From Hyphomonadaceae bacterium (lineage in GTDB: Bacteria > Pseudomonadota > Alphaproteobacteria > Caulobacterales > Hyphomonadaceae), in NCBI GenBank assembly GCA_028285145.1, contig JANQQC010000062.1:62001-126000 (forward strand): DNA of 64,000 nt. Direction: 5' to 3'. Under the pieces are notes generated by a model that saw nothing but the letters and a program-made list of their open reading frames with translations, was not told the origin of the DNA and did not search any database. How positions within the stretch are numbered: position 1 is the first letter of the stretch; every line of letters starts with the position of its first letter. Positions 56,218 to 64,000 of the stretch are shown piece by piece. The position numbers and the translations under genes were made by a program.

Positions 56218-56544
56218 ATGACTGATGTGACCCTCTCAGCCTCGGCCGCCAAGCGCATTAACGCGATTCTGGCGAAGGAAGCCGACGCCGCCTTGCTCCG
56301 CGTTGCGGTCGATGGCGGCGGCTGCTCTGGCTTTTCCTATCGCTTTGAGCTGGAAAAGGCTGTCAACGAAGATGATCTTGTGATCGAACGCGATGGCGCA
56401 AAAGTCGCAATTGACGAGATGAGTCTCGAGTTCCTTTCGGGATCCGTCATCGATTTCACCGAAGAGCTGATCGGCGCGGCCTTCAAGATCACCAATCCGA
56501 ACGCTACGGCGTCCTGCGGCTGCGGAACAAGTTTTTCGATCTAG
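56218..56544 (+). CDS. IscA/ErpA-type iron-sulfur cluster carrier
   Basis: A 108-residue A-type carrier that delivers Fe-S clusters to apoproteins. The three cluster cysteines are C36 (GGGCSGFSY), C100 and C102 (SCGCGTSFSI). IscA, ErpA and SufA cannot be separated without a tree. It is divergent from dgt. No isc or suf genes are in the window. The CoA transferase starts 52 bp downstream. Confidence 0.95.
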   Translation: MTDVTLSASAAKRINAILAKEADAALLRVAVDGGGCSGFSYRFELEKAVNEDDLVIERDGAKVAIDEMSLEFLSGSVIDFTEELIGAAFKITNPNATASCGCGTSFSI

Positions 56545-56596
56545 ACGAACGCTGCGGCAAGCCGTTCACTGACAGTCCAATGACTGGAGGTGACAC

Positions 56597-57775
56597 ATGG
56601 CTGGTTTCCCGCTCGAAGGACTGAAAGTCCTCGACTTTTCGAGAGTGCTCGCCGGCCCATTCGCAACGCGAATGCTGTCGGACCTGGGTGCGGACGTAGT
56701 CAAGGTCGAGCCACCCGAAGGCGATGTCACGCGTAACTTCGGCAAACGGAACGGCGACACATCCGGATTCTATCTCCAACAGAATATCGGCAAGCGGAAC
56801 ATCTGCCTCGACATGAAGGCTGAGGGCGCACGCGCGCTTGTTCTCAAGCTCGCCGAAAAGGCCGATCTGGTTGTGGAGAACTTCCGCCCAGGCGTGATGG
56901 AGAAATTCGGCGTCGGTTGGGAAGACCTGCAGGCGGTCAATCCGAAACTCGTCATGCTGTCGATCTCCGGCTTCGGTCAGGAAGGCCCGGAGCGTCGCCG
57001 CCCGGCCTATGCGCCCGTCCTGCATGCGGAAACCGGGCTGCTTGCCCGTCAAGCAGAGATAACGGGCGGCCCAGCTGGCGACATTCAGTTCTCCATGGCG
57101 GACTCCTACAGCTCCCTTCACGGTCTGGTCGCGGCCCTGTCCGCGCTCCGCATGGTCGAGCATGGCGGCGAAGGCCAACACATCGACATCGCCATGCTCA
57201 ATGTGATGCATGCAACCGACGATTACGCACACTACGCGCTGGATGAAATCTGGCCAAAAGCAGAAGAAGGCGCGATCTGGGAAGGTCCGGGCGGCACCCG
57301 TCTCCTGATTACGGGCGACATGAAATGGCTGTGGCACGTTTTCTCGACCCGGGACGGCCTGCAGGATCCAACGCCCAAGGGCGCGGATATTGAAACCAAG
57401 ATCGCCCTGCGGCGGAAGGCCATAGAGGATCGCGTTAGGTCATTCCCCGATTTCGACGCCCTGACGGAGCATCTCGACAAGCTGAACCTGCCATGGGGCA
57501 AAGTCCGCGATTTCGGCGCGGACTCCTACGCCCAGACAAGCGTCGAGGCCCGCGGTGTGGTCGTAGATGTTGAAGATGAAACCGGCGCGCCACGCAAGAC
57601 GGTGCAGTCCCCTTACAAGTTCTCCAATGCCAAGAGCGGCATCACCAGCGAAGACCGCGCACCCGGCCGTGGCCAGCACAATCAAGAGGCCCTCTCGGAC
57701 TGGCTCGATCTGTCCGAAGACGAAGTCGCAGGTCTCACAGATATCGGCGTGCTGCTCGCTGCCGAGCCTAACTAA
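56597..57775 (+). CDS. CaiB/BaiF family CoA transferase
   Basis: A 392-residue class III CoA transferase. It starts PLEGLKVLDFSRVLAGPFATRMLSDLGADVVKVEPP and has the catalytic aspartate at D169 (FSMADSYSSL), exactly the formyl-CoA transferase position. Other blocks are DLVVENFRPGVMEKFG and LVMLSISGFGQEG. It moves CoA between carboxylic acids; the actual acids are unknown. GGAGG lies about 8 bases before the ATG. A nitroreductase gene starts 10 bp after its stop, suggesting an operon. Confidence 0.94.
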   Translation: MAGFPLEGLKVLDFSRVLAGPFATRMLSDLGADVVKVEPPEGDVTRNFGKRNGDTSGFYLQQNIGKRNICLDMKAEGARALVLKLAEKADLVVENFRPGVMEKFGVGWEDLQAVNPKLVMLSISGFGQEGPERRRPAYAPVLHAETGLLARQAEITGGPAGDIQFSMADSYSSLHGLVAALSALRMVEHGGEGQHIDIAMLNVMHATDDYAHYALDEIWPKAEEGAIWEGPGGTRLLITGDMKWLWHVFSTRDGLQDPTPKGADIETKIALRRKAIEDRVRSFPDFDALTEHLDKLNLPWGKVRDFGADSYAQTSVEARGVVVDVEDETGAPRKTVQSPYKFSNAKSGITSEDRAPGRGQHNQEALSDWLDLSEDEVAGLTDIGVLLAAEPN

Positions 57776-57785
57776 GGAAAACCAG

Positions 57786-58457
57786 ATGGATGTCTCACAG
57801 GCCGTAAAACAGCGCATCTCGACACGGGCGTTTCTCGACACGCCCATCAGCGCGTCTGAAATCAAGGACTGGCTGGCCGCCGCCCAGCGCGCACCGTCGG
57901 GCGGTAACGTCCAGCCATGGCGCGTCATCGTCGTCACCGGTGACGAGCGTCAGGCCATAGTCGATCTCGCCGGCAAGACGTTGATGGCAAATCCGGCCGG
58001 CGAAGCCACCGACCGCCCGATCTACCCCAAAGGGCTCGGCGAGCCCTATATGGAGCGTCGCCGCCGTTGCGCCGCGATGATGTATGAAAAGGTCGGCATT
58101 GGATACGATGACAAGATGGCCCGCATGGGCTGGATGGCCAAGAATTTCGAGTTCTTCGGCGCACCGGTCGGCGTCTTCTTCGTGATTGACGAAAGCATGG
58201 GCCACGGCCAATGGGCCCATACCGGCATGTTCATGCAGACCCTCGCCCTGCTCGCCGAGGAGCGCGGCTGGGCGACCTGCATGCAGGAAGCATGGGGCAT
58301 GCTGCGAACCAGCCTGAAAACACATTTCGGCCTCGCTGAAACAGAGATGGTCTATTGCGGCATGGCCCTCGGCCATCCGGACAAGAAAGCATCTGTGAAC
58401 ACACTCTACACCGAGCGGGCAGAGGTGGAGGAATTTGCGGAGCTCAAAGGCTTCTAA
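57786..58457 (+). CDS. Nitroreductase family protein
   Basis: A 223-residue FMN enzyme of the nitroreductase/NfsB-like family. The N-terminal FMN site is QRISTRAFLDTPIS and AAQRAPSGGNVQPWRV; the later ERGWATCMQEAWG and CGMALGHPD complete the fold. Substrates may be nitroaromatics, quinones or enoates. AAGGA precedes the ATG at 57786; a frame open from 57567 lies inside the CoA transferase gene. It is probably cotranscribed with that gene. Confidence 0.93.
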   Translation: MDVSQAVKQRISTRAFLDTPISASEIKDWLAAAQRAPSGGNVQPWRVIVVTGDERQAIVDLAGKTLMANPAGEATDRPIYPKGLGEPYMERRRRCAAMMYEKVGIGYDDKMARMGWMAKNFEFFGAPVGVFFVIDESMGHGQWAHTGMFMQTLALLAEERGWATCMQEAWGMLRTSLKTHFGLAETEMVYCGMALGHPDKKASVNTLYTERAEVEEFAELKGF

Positions 58458-58500
58458 GTTCAGCCCTATTCTTACCAAGGCAGCAAGCAAGCGTGGCTGA

Positions 58501-59100
58501 ATGGAGTTTACACGGCGCACTGTATCGGTTGGTCTTCTTGCGTTTCCTTTGGGTGCGACAGACGCAGCCACTCACAATGCACCATGGCCCCAGCGCTTGA
58601 TCCGCGCCGCCCGCCAACAAATCGGCGTCACGCGCTACTACGACCCATCCTACGTCTCCCTCGCCTATCCAGGCGGCGACGTGCCGGACGACCGGGGCGT
58701 CTGCATAGACGTGATCATCCGTGCCTATCGCGACGCCTTCGCGTTCGACTTCCAGCAAGCCATTCACGAGGATATGAGGAGCAATTTCTCAGCGTATCCG
58801 GATCGGTGGGGCCTGCGCCGGCCGGATCGCAACATCGATCACCGCCGCGTCCCGAACATGGAAATCTGGCTCGCCCGGCACGAAAACGAACGCGCCGATC
58901 TCGACTGGCAGCCCGGTGATCTAATGACCTGCATCGTCGGCGGGAGCCTGCCCCACATCGCCATCGTCTCAGACCGGCGCGGATGGGATGGCCAGTACAA
59001 GGTCATCCACAATATCGGTGCCGGCGCTCATGAAGAGAGCTTGCTCGGCCTCTACAGTAACGAACGCCGGTTCCGGTTTCAGCCGTCAGAGCTCAGTTGA
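58501..59100 (+). CDS. DUF1287 family secreted protein
   Basis: A 199-residue protein with an N-terminal signal containing RRTVSVGLLAFPLG, which could be a Tat or Sec signal. The body matches DUF1287: GVTRYYDPSYVSLAYPGGDVPDDRGVCIDVIIRAYR, HRRVPNMEIWLARH, WQPGDLMTCIVGG and PHIAIVSDR. The cysteine in GVCIDV and histidine in LPHIAIV hint at a NlpC/P60-like peptidase fold. Function is unknown. It follows the nitroreductase gene by 43 bp and overlaps the convergent SRPBCC gene by 8 bp. Confidence 0.88.
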   Translation: MEFTRRTVSVGLLAFPLGATDAATHNAPWPQRLIRAARQQIGVTRYYDPSYVSLAYPGGDVPDDRGVCIDVIIRAYRDAFAFDFQQAIHEDMRSNFSAYPDRWGLRRPDRNIDHRRVPNMEIWLARHENERADLDWQPGDLMTCIVGGSLPHIAIVSDRRGWDGQYKVIHNIGAGAHEESLLGLYSNERRFRFQPSELS

Positions 59101-59515
59101 TGAGGTTACGCAAACGCGTGAGGTGCTCGTCCCAACCGCGGTCCGTCCCTTTCATTTCGCTGATCACCCGATCAGCTTCCACAGCATCGAAGGTGTGCGT
59201 CATTGTCAACACCGTGCCGTCGGCAAGATCGGTAAGGGTCCACTCGACCACTGACGCCGCTTTCGGGCCACCATGATAGCTGAACGTGTAGACGAGGCGG
59301 TTTGGCTCGTCTGTCTCCAGCACATCTCCCCAGAGTAACCTCTTGTCCTCGGCATCGGGGTTTTCCCGAAGCAAGGCATAGTCGCTACCCGCTTTCATCG
59401 TCTCCCGTCCCTCGTGGAACCAGCGCGCCAGCTTTTCCGGCTCGGTCAGATAGGTCCAAACCCGCGCTCTGGGCGCGTCAAGGTAAATCGTCTTCACCAG
59501 TTTTGCTTCAGTCAT
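59093..59515 (-). CDS. SRPBCC (AHSA1/START-like) domain protein
   Basis: A 140-residue small-ligand-binding fold protein. Typical AHSA1 segments are TIYLDAPRARVWTYLTEPEKLARWF and RLVYTFSYHGG...SVVEWTLTDLADGTVLTMTHTFD, and the tail ending GWDEHLTRLRNLI. No catalytic activity can be assigned. It overlaps the ArsR-type regulator gene by 8 bp, a frequent ArsR-SRPBCC pair, and is likely its regulated partner. Confidence 0.9.
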   Translation of the reverse strand: MTEAKLVKTIYLDAPRARVWTYLTEPEKLARWFHEGRETMKAGSDYALLRENPDAEDKRLLWGDVLETDEPNRLVYTFSYHGGPKAASVVEWTLTDLADGTVLTMTHTFDAVEADRVISEMKGTDRGWDEHLTRLRNLIN

Positions 59516-59822
59516 CGTCGCCCTCCACGGCAGCCTTCAGTTTATCGAGTTTGTCGTCCCAGAACCGGCTGTAGAATTCGAGCCAGTCCGCCACAGTCTT
59601 CAGGCCTTCAGGCGCGAGGCGGTTTACGCGCTCCCGCCCTCTCGCCTCAACCGAGATCAGTCCGCCATCCCTGAGGACACCCAGATGCTTGGCGACAGCA
59701 GGCCGCGTCATCTCAAATCGTGAGGCAATCTCGTTCACTGTCATCTCGCTGGTGGCGAGCATCGCCATGATCTCCCGACGGGTGGGGTCTGCAATGGCGC
59801 GGAAAACAGCTTGATCAGTCAT
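59508..59822 (-). CDS. ArsR-family winged-helix transcriptional regulator
   Basis: A 104-residue DNA-binding regulator. The winged helix is AIADPTRREIMAMLATSEMTVNEIASRFEMTRPAVAKHLGVLRDGGLI. There is no metal-binding CxC motif, so it is unlikely to be an arsenic or metal sensor. It resembles the group that controls SRPBCC proteins. The ATG at 59822 is chosen; a frame to 59879 includes the promoter and operator. Very likely autoregulated by the dyad just upstream. Confidence 0.92.
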   Translation of the reverse strand: MTDQAVFRAIADPTRREIMAMLATSEMTVNEIASRFEMTRPAVAKHLGVLRDGGLISVEARGRERVNRLAPEGLKTVADWLEFYSRFWDDKLDKLKAAVEGDDD

Positions 59823-59826
59823 GGGA

Positions 59827-59875
59827 TATGAAACCTTTCGGTTTCCATATAAGAAACCAAACAGTTTCATGTCAA
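59827..59875 (-). promoter_or_regulatory. Sigma-70 promoter and GAAACC dyad operator of the arsR gene
   Basis: On the minus strand TTGACA (59875-59870) and TTATAT (59852-59847) are separated by exactly 17 bases, a near-ideal housekeeping promoter. Just downstream GAAACC-GAAA-GGTTTC (59829-59844) forms a perfect dyad around the expected transcription start. A second GAAAC/GGTTTC pair lies in the spacer. This fits ArsR autorepression. The leader would be only about 18 nt. Confidence 0.7.
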
Positions 59876-59917
59876 GCACCCACTGGCGCGGCGCGCAAAG
59901 CCGGTTAGAAGAGGCGC

Positions 59918-60697
59918 ATGAAAATTGCGACCTGGAATGTGAACTCTGTGAAGGCCCGCCTGCCCACTGTGCTGGACGTGCTGAAACAGATCGATTGCGA
60001 TGTGATCGTCCTGCAGGAGATCAAATGTGAGACCGACGCCTTCCCCTACATGGAGATCGAAGAGCTCGGCTATAATTGCGCCGTCCACGGCCAGAAGAGC
60101 TATAACGGCGTGGCCCTGCTCTCGAAGCATCCGATAGAGGACATCCAGAAAAACCTGCCGACCTATGAGGATGACGAGCAGGCCCGCTATATAGAAGCCC
60201 TGATCCTGTCAGACGCCCCAATCCGCGTTGGTGGAATCTACCTCCCGAACGGAAATCCAGCGCCCGGCGACAAGTACGACTACAAACTTCGCTGGATGGA
60301 CGCTCTTACGCAGCACGCCTCAGCCCTCCTCCAGCAGGAAGAAGCTTTCGTCCTTGGTGGCGACTACAATGTCATCCCGCGAGACGTGGACTGCTGGGAT
60401 GCAGAGGTCTGGGCCGATGACGCCCTCGCCCTGACTGAAACACGCGCCGCTTTCCGCCGCCTGAAATCACTCGGCCTGACAGAAGCCTTCGAGGTGACCG
60501 ACGACCGCGCCCACCAGTACACATTCTGGGATTATCAGGGCGGGGCCTTCCAGAAGGATCACGGAATCCGCATCGATCACCTGCTCTGCAGTCCGCAGGC
60601 CGCCGACAGGCTCGAAAGCGTTGAAATCTTCAAGAAGGCCCGCGAGCTGACCAAACCGTCAGACCATGTCCCGGTGATCGGAACATTCGCCGGCTAG
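59918..60697 (+). CDS. xthA: Exodeoxyribonuclease III
   Basis: A 259-residue exonuclease III/AP endonuclease for base excision repair. Catalytic motifs are TWNVNSVKARLP, LQEIKC (metal Glu), GIYLPNGNP, GGDYNVIPRDVDC (Asp, Asn), GIRIDHLL and the end PSDHVPV. It divides its 95-bp upstream region with the divergent arsR gene. Its TAG is interleaved with the stop of the next, convergent gene in a shared CTAG. Confidence 0.96.
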   Translation: MKIATWNVNSVKARLPTVLDVLKQIDCDVIVLQEIKCETDAFPYMEIEELGYNCAVHGQKSYNGVALLSKHPIEDIQKNLPTYEDDEQARYIEALILSDAPIRVGGIYLPNGNPAPGDKYDYKLRWMDALTQHASALLQQEEAFVLGGDYNVIPRDVDCWDAEVWADDALALTETRAAFRRLKSLGLTEAFEVTDDRAHQYTFWDYQGGAFQKDHGIRIDHLLCSPQAADRLESVEIFKKARELTKPSDHVPVIGTFAG

Positions 60698-61068
60698 TCT
60701 TTCACACAGCGCGCATTGTAGCGGCTGATCTCATCATTCAGCGCCATGCCCTGCGCCTGAACACTGGCTTCGGCAGCTTCAAACTCCGACTTCGCGGATT
60801 CATAAACCGTCAGCGCGGTGTCCGCCTTCATGGCGTTCTCTTCACTGAATAGACGCAAATCTTCCGCTTCTTCCCAAGCATCACCGGCTAGTTCGGCCTC
60901 AGCCGCCGCTTCGTCGCGAGCTGCCTGCGCCGCCTCATACGCAGCCGTCTTTGCCTTGAAGCCGGACGCCAGCGAGTTGCAGGTCCTGATCTCAGACGGG
61001 CTCATCGCCGCGGCAAGCGGTGAAAGTGCAAAAGCGGCAACAAGGGCGGGGATCAGAAGGCGTGACAT
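60694..61068 (-). CDS. Small secreted alpha-helical protein
   Basis: A 124-residue protein with a signal peptide (MSRLLIPALVAAFALSPLAAA). The rest is alanine- and glutamate-rich and should be helical or coiled coil, with one cysteine at each end (RTCNSL and NARCVKD) that might be a disulfide pinning a helical hairpin. I recognise no family. It is convergent with xthA, sharing a CTAG, and 111 bp from the DUF3137 gene. Confidence 0.7.
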   Translation of the reverse strand: MSRLLIPALVAAFALSPLAAAMSPSEIRTCNSLASGFKAKTAAYEAAQAARDEAAAEAELAGDAWEEAEDLRLFSEENAMKADTALTVYESAKSEFEAAEASVQAQGMALNDEISRYNARCVKD

Positions 61069-61179
61069 CTAAAGAGCGTCTCCTGTGAATTTGACGGCAG
61101 AATGGCGGGATCGAAAAATCAATAACAACAAGGGCCTGAAGGCTATCTGAACACGCGTGCCTCGTTTTCGCCTTGTCTG

Positions 61180-62250
61180 CTACCGGTTCATGAAGCGGCC
61201 CCAGGGGGACTCGTCAGGTTCGGGCGGCGGCGGTTCATCCCGCTCGCGCTCTTCCTCGTCGCGTGCTTTCGAGACCGAGTCGATCAAATGGAACACGGCA
61301 GCAAAATCGTTGAGCAGATCGCGCATGCGCTGGGGGTCATCCAGCGGTGTGAACATGCTGCCCGGCTCGAACAGGTCAGTGCCTTCCACAGCAATCAGCA
61401 TCTCGCCACCGGCAAAAGCGCACCGCAGCTTCTTGCCACGAAACGTGTTCTCCAGATCGATCAGCTTCTGCATGAAGTCCGGGGTCAGAATATAGCGGCT
61501 TTCCACCTGATCGGTGGTGTAAACCTCAAACGCTTTTTCGAAGTCCGGGCTTTCCAGCGTCGCTCTCTGCAAGCCACCGCCGCCCCCAAAGCGATTGAAG
61601 AAGCCCGCATCTCGTGTCACCAGCGTCCGGCCATAGAACGTCTTGTGAAACTGGAAGCGCAGGCACTGTCCCCGGAAGATCGTCACCCATGTCGTCCGCG
61701 TCCGGCCGTTGGAGTCGCGCGTTGTCCGCTTCTCTTCCAGATGCGCCTCATAGAACTCGAAATCGACGCCATTGCGCCTGCCGGAAAGGTGATCCTCAAA
61801 ATTGGAACGATCCCAGCTTCCAATCAGACGAGCTGACTTGAAATCATGGATGCTGGCCATCCGGCCCGGCTGGTCGACATATCCAAGGCCCAGCCTGGAT
61901 GCCACAGGTTCGACAATCAGGCTCTTGGCCTGCTTGCCCACCCGGCTGATCGGCATGCGCCCGAATCCGGCAATCGCCGCGCCGACTATCCCGGACAGAA
62001 TGGCCAGTTGAGGCACACGAAAGACAAGCAGGCTCGCCGCAATACCAATCGCCGCCACCAGCCCGCCGCCCCACATGGTTTTGCGGGCCGTGTCGGCGGC
62101 GCTGATCCGTTCCTGCTCCCGCGCCTGAAGCGCCGGGCGGATATCTCGTTCGAACACGCGCGCAAAATCACGGAACTCTTCTGGGAGTCCCTCAAGCGCC
62201 AGGCTGACGGCCGGATCGACAGGCGTGTTGTCAGATGTCGGCGTAGACAT
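61180..62250 (-). CDS. DUF3137-family membrane protein
   Basis: A 356-residue protein with two close membrane helices (about 60-80 and 85-105) and a soluble C-terminal domain matching DUF3137: [57 protein letters not shown] and [12 protein letters not shown]. The tail is acidic and proline-rich. Function is unknown. The ATG at 62250 lies inside the end of ilvD (20-bp overlap), so it depends on the ilvD transcript. Confidence 0.85.
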   Translation of the reverse strand: MSTPTSDNTPVDPAVSLALEGLPEEFRDFARVFERDIRPALQAREQERISAADTARKTMWGGGLVAAIGIAASLLVFRVPQLAILSGIVGAAIAGFGRMPISRVGKQAKSLIVEPVASRLGLGYVDQPGRMASIHDFKSARLIGSWDRSNFEDHLSGRRNGVDFEFYEAHLEEKRTTRDSNGRTRTTWVTIFRGQCLRFQFHKTFYGRTLVTRDAGFFNRFGGGGGLQRATLESPDFEKAFEVYTTDQVESRYILTPDFMQKLIDLENTFRGKKLRCAFAGGEMLIAVEGTDLFEPGSMFTPLDDPQRMRDLLNDFAAVFHLIDSVSKARDEEERERDEPPPPEPDESPWGRFMNR

Positions 62251-63958
62251 GCCGTTCGCCTGCGAAACCCTCATGCGTCACAGCCCCCTTGTGGGCGGGA
62301 CCGACAAGCTTCGCGAACTTCGCCAGGGCACCTGATCCATAATTGGTCTCGCGCGGTGTCCACTCGCGTTGCCGGTCCTGCAGCTCCGCCGGTGTCAGCA
62401 TGACGTCGATCGTGCCAGTTTCAGCGTCAATCGAGATCATGTCGCCATCCTTGATCAGCCCGATGGGGCCACCCTTGGCAGCTTCCGGGCCGACATGGCC
62501 AATACAGAAACCGCGCGTCGCCCCGGAGAACCGGCCATCGGTGATCAGCGCGACCTTGTCGCCCATGCCCTGCCCGTAAATCGCTGCTGTGGTCGACAAC
62601 ATCTCACGCATGCCCGGGCCGCCGGTCGCGCCCTCATAACGAATCACCAGCACATCGCCTTCATTGTAGTCGCGCGCCTCGACGGCTTCGAAGCAGGCCT
62701 GCTCGCCATCAAAGACGCGGGCTGGCCCTTGGAATTGCAGGCTTTCGAGCCCCGCCACTTTCACAATGGCTCCGTCCGGAGCGAGCGAGCCCCACAGTCC
62801 GACAACACCGCCCGTCGGTGTCAGCGGGTTCGATACGGGGCGAATAACATCCTGATCAGGATCCCAGGTCACGCCTTCCAGTTCTTCGGCCCATGTCTTT
62901 CCGGTCGCTGTCAGGCAATCAGCATTGATAAGCCCGGCCTCGTGAAGCGTTTTCATGAGCATCGGCACGCCCCCCGCCTCGCCGAAATCCTTGGCGACAT
63001 AGTTTCCGCCCGGCTTCAGGTCCGCGAGCCAAGGCGTCTTCTTGAAGATCTCCGCCATATCCTTGAGTTCGAACTGCACACCGCACTCGTGCGCCATTGC
63101 TGGCAGGTGCAGCGCGGCATTCGTAGAGCCGCCGGTCGCGGCCACGACGATGGCTGCGTTCTCAAACGCTTCGCGCGTACAGATATCGCGTGGACGCAGA
63201 TTTTTCTCGATCAGCGCCATCACAGCCTCGCCAGATGCCACAGCGTATGCATCCCGGTTCGTGAACGGAGCCGGCAAGGAAGACGAGAGTGGAAGCGCGA
63301 GGCCGATTGCCTCCGAGACACAGGCCATCGTGTTGGCGGTAAACTGGCCCCCGCAAGCCCCGTCACCCGGACATGCGATCTTCTCAAGCGCGGTCAGCTT
63401 CTCCGCTGTCATATCGTTGGAACCCGCCGCATGCGCGCCCACCGCTTCAAAGACGTCCAGCACGGTGACATCCCGCCCCTCGAAACTGCCCGGCAGGATC
63501 GATCCGCCATAGAGAAACACGCTTGGCACGTTGAGCCGCAGCATGGCCATCATCATGCCCGGTAGGGACTTGTCGCACCCGGCCACGCCCACCAGCGCAT
63601 CGTAGGAATGCCCACGGATTGTCAGCTCGACAGAGTCCGCGATCGCTTCTCGGGACACCAGGGACGAGCGCATCCCTTCATGACCCATGGCAATGCCGTC
63701 AGTCACCGTGATCGTGCAGAACTCGCGCGGCGTCCCGTCGGCGGCCTTGACCCCTTCGGACACCGCATGCGCCTGACGCATCAAAGCTGTGTTGCACGGT
63801 GCTGCTTCATTCCAGCACGACGCCACACCGACGAAAGGTTTCTTGATGTCTTTCGTCGACAAGCCCATCGCATAATAATAGCTGCGGTGAGGGGCCCGCG
63901 CCGGGCCCTCGGTCACGTGTCGGGATGGTAGGCGGGATTTGTCCCAGGTCTTGGTCAT
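62231..63958 (-). CDS. ilvD: Dihydroxy-acid dehydratase
   Basis: IlvD dehydrates 2,3-dihydroxy-3-methylbutanoate and its homologue in valine, leucine and isoleucine synthesis. The 575-residue enzyme has three cluster cysteines, C55 (EAAPCN), C128 (GCDKSLPG) and C202 ([12 protein letters not shown]), the pattern of the Fe-S dehydratase family (oxygen-stable [2Fe-2S] type). [16 protein letters not shown] is the C-terminal signature. GAGGA precedes the ATG at 63958. It overlaps the DUF3137 gene by 20 bp. No other ilv genes are nearby in the window. Confidence 0.97.
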   Translation of the reverse strand: MTKTWDKSRLPSRHVTEGPARAPHRSYYYAMGLSTKDIKKPFVGVASCWNEAAPCNTALMRQAHAVSEGVKAADGTPREFCTITVTDGIAMGHEGMRSSLVSREAIADSVELTIRGHSYDALVGVAGCDKSLPGMMMAMLRLNVPSVFLYGGSILPGSFEGRDVTVLDVFEAVGAHAAGSNDMTAEKLTALEKIACPGDGACGGQFTANTMACVSEAIGLALPLSSSLPAPFTNRDAYAVASGEAVMALIEKNLRPRDICTREAFENAAIVVAATGGSTNAALHLPAMAHECGVQFELKDMAEIFKKTPWLADLKPGGNYVAKDFGEAGGVPMLMKTLHEAGLINADCLTATGKTWAEELEGVTWDPDQDVIRPVSNPLTPTGGVVGLWGSLAPDGAIVKVAGLESLQFQGPARVFDGEQACFEAVEARDYNEGDVLVIRYEGATGGPGMREMLSTTAAIYGQGMGDKVALITDGRFSGATRGFCIGHVGPEAAKGGPIGLIKDGDMISIDAETGTIDVMLTPAELQDRQREWTPRETNYGSGALAKFAKLVGPAHKGAVTHEGFAGERHVYADI

Positions 63959-64000
63959 TAAAGTGTCCTCGTGCTCCTAGCGGCCTACCGAACCGGTTTC

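Noticed and set aside
62369..63565. Open frame of 398 codons on the plus strand
   Set aside because: It is antisense to ilvD and encodes a low-complexity Arg/His-rich protein typical of shadow frames.

Overview
The window looks like ordinary chromosome from an aerobic, GC-rich alphaproteobacterium. A marine or Hyphomonadaceae/Caulobacterales-type organism is my best guess, but that is inference from gene content and order, not from a marker gene. Supporting it are several gene orders typical of Alphaproteobacteria: nagZ-scpA-scpB-tatABC-serS-surE-pcm-yajC-secDF, crcB-rluC-HAD-ATP12, ubiE-ubiB with coaBC and dut, map-radC, thrB-rnhA and glnB-glnA. Coding density is very high. No gene-free stretch exceeds 300 bases; the longest gap is about 220 bp, between the Coq4-like gene and glnB. 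I see no insertion sequence, integrase, phage gene, rRNA or CRISPR array. One tRNA is present, tRNA-Leu(UAG).

Layout. 1-6.9 kb: the start of a thiolase gene (cut by the window edge) with an enoyl-CoA hydratase-like gene, then divergently a cyclic-nucleotide-domain/thioredoxin-reductase-like fusion, a membrane protein with a CinA-like protein, a lipoprotein serine hydrolase and a TauD-type dioxygenase. 7-15.4 kb: map and radC, three tandem paralogous MFS transporters, homoserine kinase, a small membrane protein and RNase HI. 15.4-22.7 kb: the ergothioneine pair egtB-egtD and, around a divergent promoter region, isovaleryl-CoA dehydrogenase and both methylcrotonyl-CoA carboxylase subunits (leucine breakdown). 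22.7-27.4 kb: the crcB-rluC-HAD-ATP12 operon, a PIF1-like helicase and two tandem PspB-like membrane proteins. 27.4-34.9 kb: dut, coaBC, a UrcA-like secreted protein, ubiB and ubiE, divergent mutM, trigger factor and tRNA-Leu. 34.9-43.9 kb: a Coq4-like gene with a histidine phosphatase, glnB-glnA, a transglycosylase lipoprotein, a metallophosphoesterase, an Old Yellow Enzyme homologue, parE and a small secreted protein. 43.9-54.9 kb: a 13-gene minus-strand envelope/export/segregation run, from a SPOR-domain protein through to secF. 55-64 kb: dgt, an IscA-type protein, a CoA transferase, a nitroreductase, a DUF1287 protein, an ArsR/SRPBCC pair with a very clear promoter, xthA, a small secreted protein, a DUF3137 protein and ilvD.

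How the genes work together. The Tat (tatABC) and Sec (secDF-yajC) export systems and periplasmic wall enzymes (nagZ, SPOR protein, transglycosylase) supply the cell envelope. ubiE, ubiB and perhaps the Coq4-like protein serve ubiquinone. glnB and glnA control nitrogen assimilation. Acyl-CoA enzymes (thiolase, crotonase, ivd, mcc, CoA transferase) point to organic and branched-chain acid catabolism. dut, mutM, xthA, radC, dgt and the helicase serve genome and nucleotide maintenance. Many genes overlap by 4 bp (ATGA). Four convergent pairs share their two stop codons within one 4-nt sequence.

I found no convincing new defence or mobile system. The most unusual items are the cysteine-less three-domain thioredoxin-reductase-like protein, the MFS triplication with a conserved cysteine pair, the 16-bp palindrome abutting a start codon at 43343, paired TATCGATA sites before the PspB-like genes, and a cluster of three inverted repeats before the CinA-like gene.
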